Below are positions 1-6,924 of a DNA stretch of 7,256 nt, piece after piece. Source of the stretch: an uncultured Treponema sp. (lineage in GTDB: Bacteria > Spirochaetota > Spirochaetia > Treponematales > Treponemataceae); the NCBI GenBank assembly GCA_947176045.1, contig CAMWPF010000069.1, forward strand, positions 1 to 7,256, read 5' to 3'. The translations under genes were made by a program, and so were the position numbers. How positions within the stretch are numbered: the first letter of the stretch is position 1; each line of letters starts with the position of its first letter. The notes under the pieces were generated by a model that saw only the letters and a program-made list of their open reading frames with translations, had not been told where the DNA came from and did not search any database.

Positions 1-1130
1 GGATTGCCATCGGGCAGGAAATCACCCAGGGACTGGGAGCCGGCGGAAATCCTGAAATCGGCGGCCAGGCTGCGGAAGAGGACAAGGATGCGATTGCGAA
101 CATCCTCAAGGGCGCGAACATGGTGTTTGTGACGGCGGGAATGGGAGGCGGAACAGGAACCGGCTCCGCCCCGGTTGTCGCGCGGATCGCGCGCGAGCAG
201 GGGGCGCTCACCGTCGGCGTTGTGACGACGCCGTTCGATTTTGAAGGTTCCGTCCGTATGCGCCAGGCGAAGGAAGGAATCAAGCGCCTGCATGAAAATG
301 TAGATGCCCTGATTGTCATTCCGAACCAGCAGCTGCTCAAAGTGCTGGAGAAGCAGACTCCCATCCGCGAGGCGTTCCGTGCGGCGGACGATGTGCTGCG
401 CCAAGGCGTCGAAGGAATTTCCACAATCATCACCAAGCCGGGCGAAGTCAATACGGATTTTGCGGACGTGAAGTCGACGATGCAGGGGCAGGGGGATGCG
501 ATTTTCGGCGTCGGCATCGCTTCCGGCGAAAACCGCGCGGTCGAAGCCGCTTCCGCCGCCATCAACAATCCGCTTCTGGAAGACTCCCGCATCGATGGCG
601 CGAAGAACGTTCTCATCAATATCAGCTCGAGCGAAACGCTTTCCATCAATGAGATCGACGAGATTGTGAAGATTGTTACGGCGTCCGCTGATCCCAACCA
701 CAGGGTGTACTGGGGGCAGGTCGTCGATCCGGCGATGGAGGACAATGTGAGCGTCACTGTCATTGCGACCGGATTCAACGGCGTCGGCGGAACGCTGGAG
801 CATACGGAGCAGGCTGCGTCGCCCGCAGTTGAGCCGGCTCCGCGCGATGCGAACAGTTTTTCTGACGAAGAATATGCGGCGCTCTTTTCCGGCGGCAGGC
901 GTGCGGACAGTTCCGCCGGAGCTTCCGACTTGTTCACGGCGGCAGAGGCGGCGTCCGCTTCCGCTGAGGAAGGCGCTCCGTCCCATCCTGCCGCACCGTC
1001 AGCCATACAGCCGGAGCAGTATGGCTCCATGCGGGCCCGCAGCTTTGATCCGAAGGACTTGTCGTCTCCTGCGGTGCTGAGGAGGCATAACAATGAGCTC
1101 AGCCGGACCATCAACTTCGAGCGGAAGTAG
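1..1130 (+). CDS. ftsZ: Cell division protein FtsZ, 3' part (5' end outside window)
   Basis: Tubulin-like GTPase that polymerises into the cytoplasmic Z ring and recruits the division machinery. The frame is open from base 3, and bases 1-2 end the previous codon. In the visible 375 residues, the GTP-binding tubulin signature GGGTGTGSAP is at about residues 48-57. The T7 loop NTDFAD, which completes the GTPase site of the adjacent subunit, is at about 150-155. A Pro/Ala/Ser/Glu-rich linker covers roughly 268-345. The end carries PAVLRR, a plausible form of the conserved C-terminal peptide (PAFLRK in Escherichia coli) that binds membrane tethers, followed by about 14 extra residues. By comparison with the E. 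coli signature position, about 56 N-terminal residues are missing. The last 38 bp overlap the next gene in another frame. The family call is essentially certain. Confidence 0.97.
   Translation, partial: IAIGQEITQGLGAGGNPEIGGQAAEEDKDAIANILKGANMVFVTAGMGGGTGTGSAPVVARIAREQGALTVGVVTTPFDFEGSVRMRQAKEGIKRLHENVDALIVIPNQQLLKVLEKQTPIREAFRAADDVLRQGVEGISTIITKPGEVNTDFADVKSTMQGQGDAIFGVGIASGENRAVEAASAAINNPLLEDSRIDGAKNVLINISSSETLSINEIDEIVKIVTASADPNHRVYWGQVVDPAMEDNVSVTVIATGFNGVGGTLEHTEQAASPAVEPAPRDANSFSDEEYAALFSGGRRADSSAGASDLFTAAEAASASAEEGAPSHPAAPSAIQPEQYGSMRARSFDPKDLSSPAVLRRHNNELSRTINFERK
1080..1085 (+). promoter_or_regulatory. Ribosome binding site of the XerD-like gene, inside ftsZ
   Basis: AGGAGG, a full match to the anti-Shine-Dalgarno core, lies 7 bases before the ATG at 1093. 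In the ftsZ frame the same six bases are the Arg-Arg codon pair AGG-AGG of the C-terminal peptide PAVLRR. The site fixes the start of the downstream gene within ftsZ and suggests that its translation is coupled to that of ftsZ. Confidence 0.85.
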
Positions 1131-2046
1131 GATCAGTTCGTTCCTTGCGGAATTTTACACGGACGTGCTGCTTGTCGAGCGGCTTTCAGCCAGTTCCGCA
1201 GAAACGTACCGCCGTTCGGCGGAATCCTTCCTGCTCTGGTGCGAGCGCAGCCGGATCAGGCTTGCTGATGTGACCGTGCAGAATCTGATCTACTACCTTG
1301 CATGGCGGAAGACGGACGGCTGCGCCGCGCTGACTGTCGCGAAGGACATTTCCTCGCTGCGTTCGTTCGGATTCTATTTGATGCGGCGCGGAATTTGGAA
1401 GGAGAATCTGGCGCTGCTGCTTGACCGGCCGCAGGCGTCCCGGAACCTGCCCGACGTGCTTTCCATCCCGCAGGTGGAGGCGGTCCTTGCGGCGGTTGAC
1501 TGCGCCAAGCCGCTGGGAATGCGGGACGCCGCGCTCTTTGAGCTGATATATTCCTGCGGGCTGCGCATCAGCGAGGCGGCGCACCTGCTGCTGGCGAACC
1601 TGCATTTGGACGAGCAGCTGCTCATGGTGCGCGGAAAGGGCGAGAAGGAGCGGATCGTGCCGTTCGGAGCGCGGGCGAAGGAAAAGGTGTCCGCGTACCT
1701 TGCGGACGCGCGTCCGCTTTTGGTGGGGCGGCGGACGGTTGCGGAACTGTTTGTGAACTACCGCGGCGGACCGATTTCGCGCAAAGGAATTTGGAAGCGC
1801 TACAAGGAGCTGTGCGTCCTCTCCGGCGTGGAGTCGAAGGTGCATACGTTGCGCCATTCATTCGCGACGCACCTTCTTGCCGGCGGCGCGGACCTCCGTT
1901 CCGTTCAGGAGCTGCTTGGGCATTCCGACCTTGCGACGACGCAGATTTACACGCACGTGGACGACAGGCAGCTTGCCGCATATCATGAGACGTATTTTCC
2001 GGGACATAGAACAGATAGAACAGAAGGAATTGTGGAGGAAGTATGA
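1093..2046 (+). CDS. xerD: Tyrosine site-specific recombinase, XerD-like
   Basis: 317-residue tyrosine recombinase with the usual Xer length and two-domain plan: an N-terminal core-binding SAM-like domain (about 13-100) and a C-terminal catalytic domain (about 120-300). All catalytic residues are present with E. coli XerD spacing: R158 (CGLRISE), K182 (RGKGEKER), H251 and R254 (HTLRH), H277 (LLGHSDL) and nucleophile Y286 (QIYTHV). Such enzymes resolve chromosome dimers at dif with a partner Xer and the FtsK translocase. The LLGHSDLATTQIYTHV block looks closer to XerD than XerC; this subtype call is by eye. The start at 1093 is chosen for its perfect ribosome binding site, although it overlaps ftsZ by 38 bp. 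The overlap encodes a Ser-rich tail before the fold begins. The C-terminal tail after about residue 304 contains a 9-bp tandem repeat. The stop overlaps the next start as ATGA. Confidence 0.9.
   Translation: MSSAGPSTSSGSRISSFLAEFYTDVLLVERLSASSAETYRRSAESFLLWCERSRIRLADVTVQNLIYYLAWRKTDGCAALTVAKDISSLRSFGFYLMRRGIWKENLALLLDRPQASRNLPDVLSIPQVEAVLAAVDCAKPLGMRDAALFELIYSCGLRISEAAHLLLANLHLDEQLLMVRGKGEKERIVPFGARAKEKVSAYLADARPLLVGRRTVAELFVNYRGGPISRKGIWKRYKELCVLSGVESKVHTLRHSFATHLLAGGADLRSVQELLGHSDLATTQIYTHVDDRQLAAYHETYFPGHRTDRTEGIVEEV
2006..2023 (+). repeat. 9-bp perfect tandem duplication in the xerD tail
   Basis: ATAGAACAG occurs twice head to tail (2006-2014 and 2015-2023). The unit is a multiple of three, so it adds an in-frame repeat and gives the protein tail RTDRT. 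It uses AGA and ACA codons, unlike the GC-rich codon choice of the rest of the gene, and lies just before the ribosome binding site of the next gene. Confidence 0.9.
2034..2038 (+). promoter_or_regulatory. Ribosome binding site of the lipoprotein gene
   Basis: GGAGG lies 4 bases before the ATG at 2043, inside the last codons of the XerD-like gene. With the ATGA stop/start overlap it indicates translational coupling. It supports 2043 over the next in-frame ATG at 2058, which would also lose the positively charged start of the signal peptide. Confidence 0.75.
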
Positions 2047-2774
2047 ACAGACGCGTGATGGCATCGGCCGCCGTTCTTGCGGCGGCGCTTTGCATGTTTT
2101 CCGGCTGCGGAGTTTCCAACAAACGGATTCTCCGTATGCAGAAGATGGAGGAAGGAGTCGGAAGTCCTACGACGATCGAGGAATATAAGGAGGCGATTGC
2201 AAAATATCAGGAGCGCGTCGCCGACCTCCAGCTGGCGCAGGGACAGATCGGCATCTGGTACAAGATTCTGGGAACGCGCTATTTGGACAACAAGATGTAC
2301 GGCGAGGCGTTGAAATGCTTCGAGGCCGCCTTGCAGTATTATCCTGACAATCAGAATTTGTACTATTATGTCGGCATCTGCGCCGGCTATATGTCTCGGA
2401 CCGCGCTGGACTACACGGCGTCCGGCAATCTGGAGGCGAAGGCGCGCTACCTCAGGCTTGCCGAGTCGGCGTACTTGCAGGCGCTCAAAATCGAAGAGCG
2501 GTATGCCCGCGCGCTGTATGCGCTCGGCGTTTTGTACGTCTTCGAGCTGGACGAGCCGGAAAAGGCGGTTCCATACCTTGAAAAGCTGCTGACAATTGAA
2601 AAGCGGCACACTGACGGAATGTTCGTGCTGGCGCGGGCGTACTATTCCACGTATGAATTTGACAAAGCGGTGGAAATGTATGATAAAATAATAGCGACGA
2701 CGACGTCTGCCGAAAAGAAGGCTGATGCGGAGGAGAACAAGAGGACGGTGCTGGACGCTTCCTATGGATTGTAA
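2043..2774 (+). CDS. Putative TPR-repeat lipoprotein, function unknown
   Basis: 243-residue predicted lipoprotein. The N-terminus has a short basic region (MNRR), a hydrophobic stretch (about 6-19) and a lipobox FSGC ending at C22. This predicts cleavage by signal peptidase II, lipid attachment at C22 and display at the membrane. The mature part is helical and contains tetratricopeptide-like repeats, clearest at about 70-103 (Gly-x-x-Tyr, then an Ala-Leu-x-x-Phe/Tyr-x-x-Ala-Leu pattern). Further units are near 130-150, 153-186 and 187-220. TPR arrays usually act as protein-protein scaffolds. I do not recognise the protein by name, and no catalytic motif is visible. Its place between xerD and dprA, with an ATGA overlap upstream, shows co-expression with division and DNA-processing genes. 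A role at the cell envelope during division is possible but is only inference from context. Confidence 0.88.
   Translation: MNRRVMASAAVLAAALCMFSGCGVSNKRILRMQKMEEGVGSPTTIEEYKEAIAKYQERVADLQLAQGQIGIWYKILGTRYLDNKMYGEALKCFEAALQYYPDNQNLYYYVGICAGYMSRTALDYTASGNLEAKARYLRLAESAYLQALKIEERYARALYALGVLYVFELDEPEKAVPYLEKLLTIEKRHTDGMFVLARAYYSTYEFDKAVEMYDKIIATTTSAEKKADAEENKRTVLDASYGL
2659..2689 (+). promoter_or_regulatory. Candidate internal sigma-70-type promoter upstream of dprA
   Basis: A perfect -35 hexamer TTGACA (2659-2664) is followed after 19 bp by TAAAAT (2684-2689), a 5 of 6 match to the -10 consensus. The 19-bp spacer is longer than the ideal 17. The site lies in the lipoprotein reading frame, in an AT-rich patch that includes two consecutive ATA codons. 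Transcription would start near 2696, about 70 bases before dprA. It is a sequence match only and could arise by chance from the encoded residues. Confidence 0.35.
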
Positions 2775-3813
2775 TCGGATGGACATGACGCTGTGCGTCT
2801 CCCTTGCCAGAATCACGTTTCTGACGCTTTCGGAAAAGCTGCTTCTGCTGAAAAATCTTGACAGCGCGGACAGACTTGCGCTACTGTCGATGGAAGAGCT
2901 GTCGTCCATCTGCGGAAGGAAGATCCGCGCGCGTTCATGGAACGGCGGCGAGAATATGCGCTGCGCCGTCCGGGAGGCGGGCATATTGGAAGCAAAGCGC
3001 ATCCGCAGCGTCCTGTATGCGGATGCGGCGTATCCGGCGCTGCTGCGGGAAATTCCAAACGCGCCGTTCATGCTTTTCTATCTAGGAGACATTTCCGTGC
3101 TCGCCGGGCGGACTGTTTCTGTTGTCGGAACGCGCCGCGCGACTCCCGGCGGCGCCCGTGCGGCATACGGGTTCAGCGGCGCGGCGGTTCGGAGCGGCTG
3201 TTCCGTCATTTCCGGGCTTGCGCACGGCATTGACAAGTCCGCCCACTGCGGCGCGGTGGATGCGGTTCTCGAAGCCGGTGCGGACTGTCCGAAGTCGTTC
3301 GGGCGGACGGCCGCCGTGCTTCCCGCCGGCTGCGACACCATTACGCCGTCTGCGCACAAGCGGCTTGCAGAACAAATCATACAGACCGGCGGCTGCATCG
3401 TCAGCGAATATGTTCCCGGCGTCCAAGGGCAGCCGTGGCGCTTTGTGCAGCGCAACCGGATTATTGCGGCGCTTTCTCCGGCGACAGTCGTCGTGGAGGC
3501 TCCGCCGGGCAGCGGCGCGCTGATTACGGCGCAGTATGCCGTGGAATATAACAGGGACGTGCTGTTCCATGCCGCCGCATTTTCAGACATGGCGCAGGCT
3601 GTCTCCGCCGCCGTCAGGCAGCGGCTGGAGGCGGACTTCGCCGCCGGGCGGGTGAGCCGGATGAAGGCGGAAAGCTGCCCTGAGGCGTACGTGGAATGCG
3701 GCGCGCCTGTCATACAGGATTATGATGACTGCTGCCGGTGCCTCAAGGAGGCTCCCGGAGAGCGGAACTGCAAACTAAACGGCGGCGGACAATTGGACTT
3801 GCCCGCCCTGTAA
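2764..3813 (+). CDS. dprA: DNA processing protein DprA (Smf), without visible C-terminal winged helix
   Basis: DprA binds incoming single-stranded DNA in the cytoplasm and loads RecA during natural transformation; it is also widespread in bacteria not known to be transformable. The Rossmann-like core motifs are clear (349-residue numbering): VVGTRRATP at about 120-128, SGLAHGID at 150-157, SEYVPG at 214-219, QRNRIIAAL at 229-237 and SGALITAQYA at 250-259. An N-terminal helical region of about 100 residues precedes them. The region after the core has many Cys residues, and I see no clear winged-helix domain. The start is uncertain. ATGs at 2725, 2764, 2779 and 2785 share the frame and none has a good ribosome binding site. 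I chose 2764 because the 2725 form adds an Arg-rich leader and a 50-bp overlap with the lipoprotein gene. With 2764 the overlap is 11 bp. topA follows after 16 bp. Confidence 0.9.
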   Translation: MDCNRMDMTLCVSLARITFLTLSEKLLLLKNLDSADRLALLSMEELSSICGRKIRARSWNGGENMRCAVREAGILEAKRIRSVLYADAAYPALLREIPNAPFMLFYLGDISVLAGRTVSVVGTRRATPGGARAAYGFSGAAVRSGCSVISGLAHGIDKSAHCGAVDAVLEAGADCPKSFGRTAAVLPAGCDTITPSAHKRLAEQIIQTGGCIVSEYVPGVQGQPWRFVQRNRIIAALSPATVVVEAPPGSGALITAQYAVEYNRDVLFHAAAFSDMAQAVSAAVRQRLEADFAAGRVSRMKAESCPEAYVECGAPVIQDYDDCCRCLKEAPGERNCKLNGGGQLDLPAL

Positions 3814-3814
3814 G

Positions 3815-3825
3815 AGAGGATAGGA
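3815..3825 (+). promoter_or_regulatory. Ribosome binding site of topA
   Basis: The short dprA-topA gap contains two purine-rich cores, AGAGGA (3815-3820) and AGGA (3822-3825). They end 9 and 4 bases before the ATG at 3830. Either would support that start, which also gives the expected short leader before the Toprim domain. Confidence 0.65.
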
Positions 3826-3829
3826 TTCA

Positions 3830-5980
3830 ATGGCTGGAAAGAAATCAGTGTCAAAGAGCGAGAAGGCTTCCGCAACGCTTGTGATTGTGGAGTCCCCTGC
3901 AAAGGCCCATACCATCGAAAAATATCTTGGACCGGGATACACTGTGAAGGCTTCGATGGGACACCTTATCGACCTTCCGAAATCGCGGCTTGCCATCGAT
4001 ACGGAGCACGGCTTCCAGCCGGAATATATCACCGTCCGCGGGCGGGCGAAGCTGCTCAAGGAGCTTCAGCGGGACGCCAAGAAGTCCGGCCTGATCCTGC
4101 TGGCAAGCGACAACGACCGCGAAGGGGAGGCGATCGCCTGGCACCTGCGGAACGCGCTGCAGGAAAAGACGGAGGCGCCCATCAGCCGGATCGTGTTCAA
4201 TGAAATCACGCCGGTCGCAATCAAGGAGGCGGTCAAGCATCCGGGCGAAATTGTCGAGGAGAAGGTGAACGCCCAGAAGGCGCGCCGCGTTCTGGACAGG
4301 CTGGTCGGCTACAATTTGAGTCCGCTGCTGTGGAGCAAGGTGAAGAACGGGCTTTCGGCTGGGCGCGTCCAGTCCGTCGCGCTCCGGCTCATCTGCGAGC
4401 GCGAGGAGGAAGTCGAGAACTTCCTTCCCGAAGAATATTGGACGCTCGACGCGGACTTCATCAAGGGAAAGTCGAAATTCACGGCGCAGCTCGTCCAGTA
4501 CAAGGGCGGAAAGCCGGAGCTGAAGACGGAGCAGACGGTCAACGGCATCATTCAGGAAATCAAGAACGCGGCGTGCGTCGTTTCCAATATCAAGAAGATG
4601 GACAAGACTGTCCGTCCGAAGCCGCCGTTCACGACGTCGAAGCTGCAGCAGGCGTCCGCGAACCGGCTCGGCTACACGTCCCGGAAGACGATGCAGATCG
4701 CGCAGCAGCTGTACGAGGGCGTGAACATCGGCTCCAGCCGCGTCGGACTCATCACCTACATGCGCACCGATTCCGTCCGCATTTCAAAGACCGCGCTGGA
4801 CGATGTGCGCGGCTGGATTTCCAAGAACTATCCGTCGGATCTGCCTGCGGAGCCGATCGAATACGCCGTCGGCAAGGGCGCGCAGGACGCCCACGAAGGC
4901 ATCCGTCCGACGTATGTGGAGTACACGCCGGATTCCGTCAAGGACTACCTGACGCGCGACCAGCTGCGGCTGTACACGATTATTTGGGAGCGGTTCGTCT
5001 CCAGCCAGATGAACAATGCGAAGACGACGACGACGAGCGCGGAAATCACGGCGGGAGACGCCGTCTTCCGCGTTTCGGCGAGCAAGATTTCAGAAAAAGG
5101 CTTCTACAACGTCATAAAGCTGCTTTCCTCCAAGGAGGAGAAGACGGGGAGCCTTCCCGCGCTCAAAGTAGGCGAGGAGCTTCAGCCGGACAGGATGCAT
5201 CCCGAGCAGCATTTCACGCAGGGGCCTGCGCGCTATACGGACGCCTCCATCGTCCGCACGCTGGAAGAGAAGGGAATCGGGCGGCCGTCCACGTACGCGC
5301 CGATTATTTCCGTGCTGCTGGACCGCTACTACATCACGCGCAGCAACAAGCAGCTTGTTCCGACGCAGCTGGGCAGGATGATCTGCCGCATCCTTGTGGA
5401 ATCGTTCCCGGAAGTCATCAACGAGCATTTTACGGCGGAAGTAGAGAACGATTTGGACAAGGTGGAGCAGAACCAGCTTGTCTGGAACACGATGATCGCC
5501 GATTTCTTCACGCCGTTCAAGGCGCGCGTCGATGAAGTGATGCGGACGCAGGAAAGCGTGAAGGGGACGCTGGACGAGCCGACGGACAAGACGTGCGAGA
5601 AGTGCGGCAGGCAGATGGTCAAGAAGCTCGGCCGGTTCGGATTCTTCCTCGCCTGCTCCGGCTTTCCCGAGTGCCACAACACGCGCTCCATTCCGCTTGC
5701 AAAATGCCCGATGCCCGGCTGCACCGGCGAAATCGTCGCGCGGAAGACGAAGGGCAAGGGGAAGGAATTCTACGGCTGCACGAACTATCCGGCATGCAGC
5801 TTCATTTCCCATTTCAAGCCGATCGACCAGTACTGCCCGAAGTGCGGCTGGTTCCTCGTCGAGAAATTCGACAAGAAGAACGGCTCCTACAAGTCGTGCA
5901 TCAATCCGGACTGCGACTACCTCCACTCTGCGGAAGAGGAGCGTTCCGCGGCGGAGGAAGGCGCCGGGGAGCAGGCGTAG
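3830..5980 (+). CDS. topA: DNA topoisomerase I (type IA), three zinc fingers
   Basis: 716-residue type IA topoisomerase. It relaxes negative supercoils by cutting one strand through a 5'-phosphotyrosine link and opposes gyrase. The Toprim domain begins with LVIVESPAKA (about 17-26), where E21 matches the catalytic Glu. Its metal-binding D-x-D-x-E motif is D94, D96, E98 in SDNDREGEAIAWHL. The active-site Tyr is Y310 with R312 in LITYMRTDS. A second conserved block, EKGIGRPSTYA, is at 480-490. Three C-terminal zinc-finger units have complete Cys sets: C589/C592/C609/C615, C626/C631/C650/C656 and C669/C672/C690/C695. An acidic tail follows. Length and domain order fit standard bacterial TopA, and nothing appears broken. 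The gene lies in the widely conserved dprA-topA-xerC order and ends 3 bp before the next ATG, so coupled translation is likely. Confidence 0.98.
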   Translation: MAGKKSVSKSEKASATLVIVESPAKAHTIEKYLGPGYTVKASMGHLIDLPKSRLAIDTEHGFQPEYITVRGRAKLLKELQRDAKKSGLILLASDNDREGEAIAWHLRNALQEKTEAPISRIVFNEITPVAIKEAVKHPGEIVEEKVNAQKARRVLDRLVGYNLSPLLWSKVKNGLSAGRVQSVALRLICEREEEVENFLPEEYWTLDADFIKGKSKFTAQLVQYKGGKPELKTEQTVNGIIQEIKNAACVVSNIKKMDKTVRPKPPFTTSKLQQASANRLGYTSRKTMQIAQQLYEGVNIGSSRVGLITYMRTDSVRISKTALDDVRGWISKNYPSDLPAEPIEYAVGKGAQDAHEGIRPTYVEYTPDSVKDYLTRDQLRLYTIIWERFVSSQMNNAKTTTTSAEITAGDAVFRVSASKISEKGFYNVIKLLSSKEEKTGSLPALKVGEELQPDRMHPEQHFTQGPARYTDASIVRTLEEKGIGRPSTYAPIISVLLDRYYITRSNKQLVPTQLGRMICRILVESFPEVINEHFTAEVENDLDKVEQNQLVWNTMIADFFTPFKARVDEVMRTQESVKGTLDEPTDKTCEKCGRQMVKKLGRFGFFLACSGFPECHNTRSIPLAKCPMPGCTGEIVARKTKGKGKEFYGCTNYPACSFISHFKPIDQYCPKCGWFLVEKFDKKNGSYKSCINPDCDYLHSAEEERSAAEEGAGEQA

Positions 5981-5983
5981 CGG

Positions 5984-6922
5984 ATGGGCGGAATGCAGGA
6001 CGGGCCGCTCCGTGCCGGCGAGCTGGTTTCGGAATTCCTTGTATATCTGGAGTCGGTGCGGGGATTGTCCGCCAATTCCGTCGCGGCGTACCGGAACGAC
6101 TTGAAGCATTTTCTGGACGTCGTCGGTCCGGAGACGGACGTTCCGGCGGTTTCGTCCGCGCAGCTGCGCGCCTGCGTCGCGCAGCTTTCCTTGAAGAACC
6201 GTGCGTCCACGTCGGTGAACCGGTTTATTTCCGCGGTGCGGACGTTCTTTGCCTATTGCAGGAAATTTGGGTATATTCAATATAATCCGGCGCTGGAATT
6301 GAAGACGGTGCGGACGCCCGGCTACATGCCGCGGTTCCTGACTGCGCCGGAAATCGACAATTTATGCCGCCAGCCGGAACGGAGCGAGCTGCTGTGGAAG
6401 GTGCGCGATACGGCGATTTTTGAGACGATGTACTCCACCGGGTGCCGGGTGGGCGAGATTGCGTCGCTGAAGACTTCTGATTTGTCGGACGGGTGCCGTT
6501 CGGCGGTCGTCATTGGAAAAGGCTCCAAGGCGCGGAAGGTCTATTTTGGCGTGGACGCGCGCGCGGCGGTGGAGGAATACCTTGCCGACCGGCGGAAGCG
6601 GTTTGCCGGAGAAGGCGTCGCTGACGCTTCTCCCAGCCTGTTCGTCAACCAGCGGGGCGGGGCGCTTACGGCCGGCGGCATCCGCTGGATACTTGCGCGG
6701 TATACCGGGCCGGACGGCACGCGGAAGCCGGTGTCGCCGCACGCGCTGCGCCATACGTTCGCGACGTCCATGCTTTCCGCCGGCGCGGACGTCCGCGTCG
6801 TCCAGGAGCTGCTCGGGCATTCCCGCATTTCCACGACGCAGCGGTACACGCACATCACGGCGGAGCGGCTGATCGCCATTTACAACGAGGCGCATCCGCA
6901 CGGAGGCGGAGACGACGAATAG
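5984..6922 (+). CDS. xerC: Tyrosine site-specific recombinase, XerC-like
   Basis: 312-residue Xer-family recombinase, the second in the window. The core-binding domain covers about 10-100 and the catalytic domain about 118-300. The catalytic set is complete with standard spacing: R155 (TGCRVGE), K179 (VIGKGSKARK), H253 and R256 (PHALRH), H279 (LLGHSRI) and nucleophile Y288 (QRYTHI). The end, YNEAHPHG, resembles the XerC terminus, and the position after topA and before hslV matches the xerC (codV) position in Bacillus, so XerC is the best label. It presumably pairs with the upstream XerD-like enzyme at dif; this is inference. The ATG at 5984 has no good ribosome binding site at normal distance (GGGGAG is about 13 bases away). 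An in-frame ATG at 5993 is an alternative. Coupling to topA, which stops 3 bp upstream, may explain the weak site. Confidence 0.92.
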   Translation: MGGMQDGPLRAGELVSEFLVYLESVRGLSANSVAAYRNDLKHFLDVVGPETDVPAVSSAQLRACVAQLSLKNRASTSVNRFISAVRTFFAYCRKFGYIQYNPALELKTVRTPGYMPRFLTAPEIDNLCRQPERSELLWKVRDTAIFETMYSTGCRVGEIASLKTSDLSDGCRSAVVIGKGSKARKVYFGVDARAAVEEYLADRRKRFAGEGVADASPSLFVNQRGGALTAGGIRWILARYTGPDGTRKPVSPHALRHTFATSMLSAGADVRVVQELLGHSRISTTQRYTHITAERLIAIYNEAHPHGGGDDE

Positions 6923-6924
6923 GC

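Noticed and set aside
2725..2763. dprA start at the earliest in-frame ATG (2725)
   Set aside because: It would add an Arg-rich leader unlike the family and a 50-bp overlap; the nearby AAGAAGG is only 3 bases from that ATG. It is not fully excluded.
1983..3071. Long minus-strand open frame (362 codons) opposite the lipoprotein and dprA genes
   Set aside because: No family motif is visible and the plus strand carries convincing genes with ribosome binding sites or family motifs.
5023..5036. GAC-type trinucleotide run in topA, with a similar run near 2696-2708
   Set aside because: These are four and three ACG Thr codons in a row, too short to be called microsatellites, and the encoded residues fit each protein.
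4330..5535. Second plus-strand frame inside topA (401 codons)
   Set aside because: It is a shifted frame of topA with Arg/Ala/Gly-rich nonsense composition; the topA frame has all the family motifs.
5090..6280. Long open frame on the minus strand across topA and xerC (396 codons)
   Set aside because: It lies opposite clearly conserved genes, is Arg-rich with no recognisable domain, and is the kind of frame expected opposite GC-rich coding DNA.
6272..6284. TATATT-C-AATATA palindrome within xerC, considered as a dif-like or promoter site
   Set aside because: The arms are separated by one base rather than the 6-8 expected for dif. No good -35 hexamer stands at proper distance, and the bases encode the Tyr-Ile-Gln-Tyr-Asn-Pro run expected in the protein.
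1093..6922. Two integrase-like genes as a sign of a mobile element or prophage
   Set aside because: Both have Xer length and Xer catalytic spacing, sit in a conserved housekeeping order, and lack attachment-site repeats or cargo genes.
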